A stretch of DNA of 64,000 nucleotides, from the NCBI GenBank assembly GCA_025024175.1, contig QCXZ01000064.1:6386001-6450000 (forward strand), read 5' to 3'. This document shows positions 56,923 through 64,000 of the stretch, one piece after another. How positions within the stretch are numbered: position 1 is the stretch's first letter; the number at the start of each line of letters is the position of its first letter. A program made the translations under genes and the position numbers. Origin of the DNA: Rhyzopertha dominica. Taxonomy: Eukaryota; Arthropoda; Insecta; Coleoptera; Bostrichidae. Below the pieces are notes generated by a model, which saw only the letters and a list, made by a program, of their open reading frames with translations, searched no databases and was not told where the DNA came from.

Positions 56923-57581
56923 TTACGCATTAATTCGAATTTTGTGTTAACTTTGCTTCCACATCCAACGGATGGGAGTACTGTATCGCGAAAAAAATTT
57001 TCAAAAATTTTTATTTGCTCAATTTACTATTGATCCCAATTCCAATAGTACAGCTTATTTGTTACAACTGAAAAACATAGAAAAACTAATGCGGGAATAA
57101 TCAAGAAAGACTTACATTATCGCCGCCCTCATCTGTGGGTCATAACAATGCGATCACTCCGGTGGACAGATAAGGCGGTTTCACATACGCGCGGGGGAGA
57201 TGCAAAAACAAAACATAAGTTACTCATCCGTTAAACTCAAACAGATACAGTTAAGACTCACAGAGGGGTTTTCACCCCAGGGCCTCATCATTATCCTGTC
57301 CATGGCTTTATTCCTTAGATTACATCATTAGTCAATGGTGGTTATGAATACCTTGTTAGTTTTCTCTCTTCAACAACTAGCTAGTGTCAACCTGAAATAG
57401 TAGAGGCTTCCCCGAACGCTCACCCTAAGGCCTATAGGGTCGCATTCCAATAGCCCGGATCGGGGGCACCTAATAAGGCTACCCTCTCCACCAGAAGTAG
57501 CCCGCATTACCCCCCGGAATGCAAGTCACCCACTCGAAGGAACCACGGCTGTTAACCGGACACTCTGCGCTAGGGGTTTAA

Positions 57582-57695
57582 AACTGCCTGAGGCACATCA
57601 TGGCCAAAGACCTCGCTCTCACTGCCTGAGGCACATCATGGCCAAAGGCCTCGCTCTCACTGCCTGAGGCACATCATGGCCAAAGACCTCGCTCT
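57582..57695. repeat. Three tandem 38-bp units
   Basis: ACTGCCTGAGGCACATCATG... starts at 57582, 57620 and 57658, with one base difference in the middle unit. It lies in an unusually GC-rich block (about 57110-57720) with no ORF recognised. Confidence 0.95.
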
Positions 57696-58789
57696 CTCAG
57701 AGCCAAAATCAAGAACCTCTGTCAAAAATGACACATCAATACTCATTGCCTACTTTTGCATCTCCTCGCGACACTGATATTTCTCGCCAGAACAATTAAT
57801 CGCACGCATACGCATTCGCTTCGATTTTAGTTTTTATCTTATTAACAGCGATTCTAAACATAGCAAGAAATTAATAAACGTACAAAAACACCTTTTATTT
57901 TAATAATAACGCAGATACAAAAAATGACATTTAACACAACTGTGTTCCTAATTTATAGATGATGTTTGATATTCCCAAATATATACAAATTAAAAGAGAA
58001 AGTTGTATGGGAGGGTTTCGCTACATGTAAATTCCCGAGAAGAACAATGAATCTATCCCCATTTTCCAAGAACAAAAAGCATAATATATAGGTTAATTCA
58101 ATGATTCGAAAAGACAGTTTCGAGCACTAAAATTAAAGAAAAGATGATCTACAAGGGACGTCTATATTTGTTTTTTTTTAATATGTAACAAAAATATATT
58201 ATAACTATAAATCAAATGTCAAGGAATTCAATTTTTCGTATGAAAAGATTTAAATAACAATTTTACTTCTAAATCGCTTTAAAGTGGTTGAAAACGTAAA
58301 AAACCAAATTTAAGAAAATAAAATTTCTACCCATTTTGCAGATTTTTATTTTTCTTCGTCTTATTATGTGATTAGTAGTATAATTGCGATTGTTATACGT
58401 CCCTATAAATTTTTGCTGCAGCAAACTGTTTAGAAGATATTAGCAAAAACACGTTATTTAAAAAAAACGAAAATACTATATATATTCGAAAAATGAAAAT
58501 ACCATTAGATAGGAAATATAATTCCTCACAAAATTTGTTTTAAAAAAATTTCTAGAATTTTGTCATTTCGGAATATTTCCAAAAAAACTTATATTGGACC
58601 CTGTCCATACAATTTTTAAAAATTTTTAGTATTATATAGAAAATCAAGTTTCTGATCTGAAGCACTTGTATTTTTTTTGTTAAGTTTAGTAATTTTTGGG
58701 TTATTGAGAAAAAAAGGAAGATTTAAAAAATTTATGTTTTTTGATAAATTCAATAAAATTATTTGCGGTCGTCTAATGTTAATATTAAG

Positions 58790-59585
58790 GTTAGATTTTT
58801 TCGGGGAATTCGACCTGGTGGTAAAAAATCAACGAATACTCTTTATTTTTGCCGAACTTTTCGACGACGATCCAATAATTACATTAAGTTTACAAAAAGT
58901 GGAACAACATGTTACTCACAGGATGAACAAAGAAGTTAATAAAAATATTCTATAATGCAAACATAAAAATAGCTATAAATTTTTTTCAAAGGGTTCAAGT
59001 TTGTTTGCTCTAGCAGAACAAGCATTAAGCAACAGCCATAACATAAATTGGGATAGTGTCAAAATTTTAGAAAAAGATCAGAATACTAATAAAAGACTCA
59101 TTTTGGAGATGTACCAAATTAATAAAACTAATAACATTATTAATAAAAAATCGGATACACAAAATTTAAGTAATATATACATATATTTGTTATTGACAGA
59201 AATTTTACAAAATCATTAAAGCCTAAATTTAAGTAGTTATTGGCGGTTTCTTTTAAAATCCTTCAAAATTGATATTACACATATAAATCAAAATTAAAAA
59301 TTAAAATAGTATAAGTAGTTTGTGAATTGTGTTGTATGCGAAATACATCTAACATATGTATTTGTTTTTCCAAAGATTCATTTCCTACATAATAGAGCTG
59401 CCTAGTTAAAACTCAAAGTAAGTAACTTGTTGTTCCACTTTTTGTAAACTTAATTTAATTATTGGATTGCTGTTGTAGAAAGCCCTGACGAAGACTGTAA
59501 TAAAGCAGTCAAAAGCTGGGCAAAAATGAAGAGTATTCGTTGATTTTTTACCACCAGGTCGAATTCCCAGAAGAAAACTAACCTT
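58790..59585 (+). mobile_element. Penelope-like fragment between inverted terminal pieces
   Basis: The ends are inverted copies (GAATTCGACCTGGTGGTAAA at 58806 and its complement near 59560; CAAAAAGTGGAACAAC and its complement). Between them 59001-59219 encodes the end of a GIY-YIG endonuclease: NWDSVKILEKDQNTNKRLIL then EMYQINKTNNIINKKSD. The right terminal piece carries a hammerhead-like motif; in the left piece that portion is deleted and rearranged. Confidence 0.75.
59482..59521 (+). other. Hammerhead-like motif in PLE terminal repeat
   Basis: GCCC, TGACGA (CTGACGA if the last C is counted), stem GACTG/CAGTC with an 8-nt loop, AAAAGCT, GGGC. CUGANGA matches the core consensus; stem I (GCCC/GGGC) and stem II (5 bp) are perfect; GAAA has become CAAA and stem III is missing. 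Confidence 0.55.
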
Positions 59586-60289
59586 ATTAATATCACGAGA
59601 ACCGTTTGTCTTAGAAAAAAATGTTCTCAAAACCTGATTAGTGGTATGTAAGTATAAGAAATAAAAGCGTAAATGTCAGTTTGACAATTGGATGTGGAAG
59701 TATTGAGTCAATTTCTATAGGTTTTTTGCCTTACATATGTCATCTTATCCAGATGTGCCATAATATGTTAAATAAACTGTCTATTATTGTGTATAATTTC
59801 TGCCGCGTTTAGCCTTTAAAGCGAGATAAAGCAGAGAGTGTACTGCTCTTTTTGTCCATTAGTAATCCATCTAAGATTTCTGCCAGCTGGAGCATAAAAT
59901 CCCAATTTGTGGCAATTTAAATCCACAAGGGCTGTAAAATTCCTAACGAAGTACTAAATGCGGTTCCGCTGGAATATTAGAATAAAATCAATGGGACTGG
60001 GGCTCGGCTGAATTTGAGAAGCTCATCAAATTTTAACCGCAGCTAAATTCGGAATGAAAAAAAATACGACTGGGTAATAGGAATTTCATACGGCAGCCAC
60101 GTGCACCGATAAACCGTTGGGTTAAAACGACATTTTCCTCGAATTTTGCGTCAGTCATTGCGCTGACATTTTAGACACTTTATCTAATTGAAATTAACTG
60201 CCGAGAGTTTAATGGAAATAGGACAGCTTTCTTTATGAAAAGGGTGTCCCATGTAACTCGCTTATTATATATTATAAAAATTGTAAAAC

Positions 60290-61960
60290 TTAGTAAATAC
60301 AAGAAATTTGGAAACATTCGTCACTTTAATGAATTTAAACGTTTACGCAGTGAACTAAAAAAAACTAATGTCACAGGATTACAATGATTACATTAATAAA
60401 ATCCAAAAAAAATTCAGTCATGATCCCAAAAGTTTTTGGGCTTTTGTTCAAAATAAGAAACGACATTCGAGAATTCCTAATGAATGTTTCTTGAATGATG
60501 AAAAAATTGATGATCCACGCCAAGATAGTCAATGGTTTTGCAAAAATTTTTTCTGATGTTTTTACTGCCGGCAATACAAATGGTTCAAATTTAATGAAAG
60601 CCAAGGCTTATACACATTAAAACAAATTTTCTGAATCTGATATTCAAAAGTCTATATTCAAATTAAAAAACGGAATGACCTGTGGAGACGATCAGATACC
60701 TAGCTTTTAATGAAATTAAGCATAGCATTTCACCTAACCAACATGGATTCTATCCAAAACGTTCTACTGTAACTAACTTAGCGCAGTTTATGCAGTATAC
60801 TGCAAATATTATAGATAATAAAGGTCAAGTTGATGCAGTGTATATGACAGGGTGGACCATTGTTTTCTACTTAGAGCAACTTGGATTGAGTAATTATCTC
60901 GTTCAAATAGTAAAATCATATCTCACACAACATAAATTATATGTTACATATAAGGGTTTTAAAGCATGCAACTTTTTAGCGACCTACGGAATTCCTATTT
61001 ATTTTGTTTATAAATGATCTATCACTTTCGTTAGAATCTAATCATCTGTTTTTTTGCGTATGACCTGAAATTATTTTCTGAGGTATCCAGCGAGGATGAC
61101 TGTTTAGTATTGCAAGGGCAGGTTAACCGTGTAGCTAGATGGTGTGCTGTGAATAGATTGCCCCTTAATATTGACAAGTGTAAGGTTTGCACTTTTACCC
61201 TTAGAAGGCAAGCTTTAATATTTAATTATACAACTGAAGCAGTCGATTTGACGCGCTGCTACAGCGTTAAAAATCTTGGTGTGAGTTATGATTGTAAATT
61301 ATCTTTTACCGGTCACATAGACTCAACGGTAAAAGCTGCCTATAAAGCTCTAGGTTTTATTATTCGCAACTCAGCATCGTTTAATAATATTAGTGTACTG
61401 AAATCTTTATATTTTACTTTTGTGCGTTCCAAGTTGGATTACTGCAGTTTGATATGGTATCCTCATTATCAAGTACACATAAACTAAACTGAGAAAATTC
61501 AGAGACGATTTCTTAAGTTTTTGTCGTATCGAATAGACAATTATTATTCGCATAGAGGATATAATCATACACTCTTGTTGCAAGGGTTTGATGTTAGTTC
61601 TCTGCAAGCTAGAAGGATACGCACTAGTTTAACATTTTTATTTAAATTATTTCATGGCGATGTTGACTGTCCTTCTTTGCTGGCATTATTTAATATAAGA
61701 GTACCTAGGCTTGGTTCCCGAGAAGGTGGCACTTTTTACTGTTTAAATGCTAGAACCAATGTGCTTGTTAACTCGCCTTGTTTTTGTTATGTCGAAAAAC
61801 TTCTGAAAAAGCTATTGTCGTTTGTGGTAAACGAGCGGTAGTATATTATATTATAGTGTGTGCTGTGTATTTACTAAAAATGTTGATTTTCTATTTTATC
61901 CTGTAAATGGAAATTTCTATTGAGTAATAAATGCATTATTATTTACTAAAGATATAAGTA
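60290..61960 (+). mobile_element. LINE (jockey-like), 5'-truncated copy
   Basis: Plus-strand non-LTR retrotransposon running from the region before the RT to a short AT-rich 3' end near 61960. The endonuclease is absent. See the RT pseudogene entry for coding content. Confidence 0.8.
60310..61841 (+). pseudogene. LINE reverse transcriptase pseudogene
   Basis: Pieces in order. 60320-60550: spacer before the RT (PKSFWAFVQNKKRHSRIP). 60690-60840: ISPNQHGFYPKRSTVTNLAQ. Motif A is deleted (DAVYMTGWTIVFYLEQLGLS), then IVKSYLTQHKLYVTYKGFKA and a damaged motif B. 61020-61090: LFINDLS and FAYDLKLF, where the second Asp of YADD is lost. 61110-61487: VARWCAVNRLPLNIDKCKVC and VRSKLDYCSLIWYPHY. 61521-61841: RRFLKFLSYR-type end. 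Loss of motif A and of the motif C pair leaves no catalytic site. Confidence 0.85.
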
Positions 61961-61964
61961 TGCG

Positions 61965-62399
61965 GTATTCATGACATTATGACATTTTTTAAATTAAAAT
62001 GTTGCATTTTCGACAACCCCTAAACTAAACAAAAACGTCTTTCAGTTGACACTTTATTTAAAAGCTGTAGCTGTATTCAGTCGATATTTTAATTAGTTCG
62101 TAATTATGAATTCTAGGACACAATAATAACACAGGTCTGTGAAATTTAACTTTTTAAAAGTTTTTTACTGAATTGTTAATGTTCGTTATAGTAGTACTAA
62201 GTTAAATATAAAACACTTTTTTATGATACCCATCACGTCACATTTAGCAAATACAGGTAGTTTTTAAAATTTGAAGAATAGTATGTATAAATTTCTGATT
62301 AAATCAAATCTTTACATATATTCAAGGTTTTAACCATTTAATCAATAAGAAGAAACAATACAAACACTTAAAAATGAAACACTCTGCTATTTTTTTTTA
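61965..62399. other. No gene seen
   Basis: AT-rich sequence without recognised features. Confidence 0.35.
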
Positions 62400-63100
62400 G
62401 TAAATGCTTAGATTTGTTGATTTCCGGCGATGTTCTTTATCTGTTTCTCTGTGGATCATCCAACACTAATCAGCCATCATATGTCCCAATCCCAATAGAG
62501 TTGATATCTTTTTTCCATATCTTTAATATCTTGGTGAAAACGTTCCCCTTGTTCTTTACTATAATCTTCAAGATTTTCCTGAAAACGGTCAATGTGCAGC
62601 ATGTTGCAACCTGAACTTTTATAACAGTTTAACATTTCTTTGACTGTTTTTGTAATTGGGATCTTTAACATTTCCTGGAAATTTCAAGATGCCATTTATA
62701 AAAGATATCCAAACTTTTCTTTCTAAATTTGTCATAGCATCTTAAAATTTTCTGATAGATAAATTAGGGAAGCATGAACAGAGATACTTAGATAAAAGTG
62801 TCTCCATCTTTTGGTAACCCCTTGACAAATTGTTTCATCAATCCAAGTTTGATGTGCAGTAATGGATATATCAAATTGGCATGAAAAACATTTTTTTTCC
62901 AACTTCCCTTTTTTAGAAGCGGCTAGTCTGATTTTTCCTACTGTAAATATTTTGCTCTACTATCCCACTCGTAAATATTACATGGAAATTTTGTATAGCC
63001 TTGTTGTTGACCAAGAAGCATGTACAAAATTTTTAAGTCATCACAAATTAGCCAATTGTGTATAATCTAATTTATTTTTTCAAAACACTTTTTAAGTTGG
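62400..63100 (-). pseudogene. Pseudogene of the 'EQGERFHQDI' arthropod repeat protein
   Basis: Minus-strand pieces in several frames, in family order: GLMKQFVKGLPKDGDTF (about 62845-62795), LERKVWISFINGILKF (near 62700), a segment like CYKSSGCNML, then SKEQGERFHQDIKDMEKRYQ (62560-62500) and CWMIHRE near 62460. A protein with these words is repeated many times in arthropod genomes and is usually annotated only as uncharacterised. Its role is unknown to me; high copy number suggests it travels with a transposon. Several frameshifts and stops make this copy dead. Confidence 0.65.
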
Positions 63101-63283
63101 CATACATTTCTTTAAGTTGAACTGAATGTACGACAGGTATTGACGCATATTTATTGGAGATATGTAGAAGAACACCTTTCAGGCTTCTTTTCGAATAGTG
63201 TTTTGTTCTCAATGCTACGTGGAATTAGCTTTGTTACCGATGACACATTAGGATAGACGATTTTGTAACGGTTGTTAGTTATA

Positions 63284-63420
63284 CGAGGGCAAATGCTTTC
63301 AGCGTCCATAATATAATATATTCTCGGAAAGATCGCTGTCTCTTGAAAACACTGACAAAGAGTTATAAAGTCTGACGTTTCGATTACACCTGTAGTCTTT
63401 GTCAAAGACGAAGAACCTCA
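63284..63420 (-). repeat. PLE terminal fragment with hammerhead-like motif
   Basis: The reverse complement matches 26558-26660 (ACAGGTGTAATCGAAACGTC, GTGTTTTCAAGAGACAGCGA). A word at its left side (ATACGAGGGCAAATGCTTTC) also occurs at 25200-25228 beside the start of the PLE open frame. The hammerhead-like motif lies at 63369-63409 with stem II weakened by one mismatch. Confidence 0.75.
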
Positions 63421-64000
63421 AGGAGTTCCAAATGGCAATGATTTTGGTATACCGTAAATCTATTGTCTCGGTGTTTCAAGGCAAAAACAATATGCTTTGT
63501 GTACCCACTGTTTATCCTGTTGTCCTAACCGAATTTCGAAATAAGCAAAACAAGAATCTCTTACAAAGGTCAAATATCGATACTAATATTGACAGCTAAA
63601 TCATAACTTCGTAGCGAACAAGGCTCGCAAGATTTTTCGTTTGAAAGAAGCACTCTCACGATCCCCAGTGGGCCTCTTCCGTCTCTGATTTTAGCCAATG
63701 GCAGAACAGCAAATATTTGTCTAAATTCCATAATGTAATGAAATATCTGGAGTTTTCGATTAGTTACCCCAGCCATTCGTGAATCCTTTTTTATTGCTTA
63801 CTTAATCAAAAATCAACCGATGCAGACAAGGGGTTTGTATTTTGGTGGTAGACGTACAACGTTGCATCCACGGATTTGTTTGTTATACCATTGGTGGTTT
63901 GCATTCTCCCCTTCTAATGAAATGTTCCGCTTACATTTGTTGTTTTATTGCAATTGTTTGAATGCTTGATTATTAGAATTTTGAACTTGCAATTGCTCTA
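63421..64000. other. No gene recognised
   Basis: Short open stretches only; no similarity recognised up to the window end. Confidence 0.35.

Larger units (their letters stand above)
56956..59702. mobile_element. ACTTCCACATCC-family copy split by insertions
   Basis: Left end CTTCCACATCCAACGGATGG at 56956 and right end GACAATTGGATGTGGAAG at 59683-59700. The family body is recognisable at 58330-58720 and 59585-59700. Two foreign blocks lie inside: about 57040-58250 (with a 38-bp tandem repeat) and a PLE fragment at 58790-59585. Confidence 0.75.

Overview
The window is AT-rich, repeat-dense nuclear DNA from an animal, almost certainly an insect with a large genome. The reasons are multi-exon coding sequence with consensus GT..AG introns, many Tc1/mariner-type elements of the DD41D kind, Penelope-like elements (PLEs), jockey/CR1-type LINEs, a Crypton relic and hAT and Harbinger traces. 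The order (beetle or other) cannot be fixed from sequence alone. No bacterial genes, CRISPR arrays or convincing tRNAs were seen.

The only host gene I can support is on the + strand between 10448 and 22995. Six exons encode one PDZ domain, split over three exons, followed by an acidic linker over three exons. The sequence fits Patj/MUPP1-type multi-PDZ scaffolds of the Crumbs polarity complex. Splice phases agree across all five introns. The first exon starts inside a codon and the last ends inside a codon, so the gene continues on both sides. No other PDZ exon was found, so much of the window may be intron of this gene.

Layout. 1-9.9 kb: Tc1 pseudogene with its own small intron, a complete DD41D element with long inverted repeats, a deletion derivative, PLE endonuclease remnant, a 140-bp TAA array, a hairpin element and a Harbinger trace. 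10-23 kb: the PDZ gene, its introns filled by a 1.65-kb foldback element, a LINE, two PLE copies head to head, a DD41D element and palindromic repeats. 23-35 kb: foldback element, PLE with reverse transcriptase and GIY-YIG domains, DD41D element, large inverted repeats, gag-like fragment, THAP-like ORF. 35-48 kb: Crypton tyrosine recombinase relic, second DD41D copy nested in another repeat family, two mariner fragments, and a PLE pair flanking a fourth DD41D element. 49-64 kb: solo LTR, THAP-containing element, two short TIR elements (one hAT-like with 8-bp target duplication), copies of a TIR family beginning ACTTCCACATCC, PLE and LINE remnants, and a pseudogene of an arthropod repeat protein.

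Almost every transposon gene is broken, so mobile function is past rather than present. The most interesting signals are hammerhead-ribozyme-like motifs recurring beside PLE remnants; a second copy of the terminal motif placed exactly 110 bp inside the ends of two unrelated-looking TA-target elements (109 bp in a third); a hAT-like element built from TATCGATA-type repeats; and a THAP-element end that interrupts both a Tc1 and a Crypton gene.
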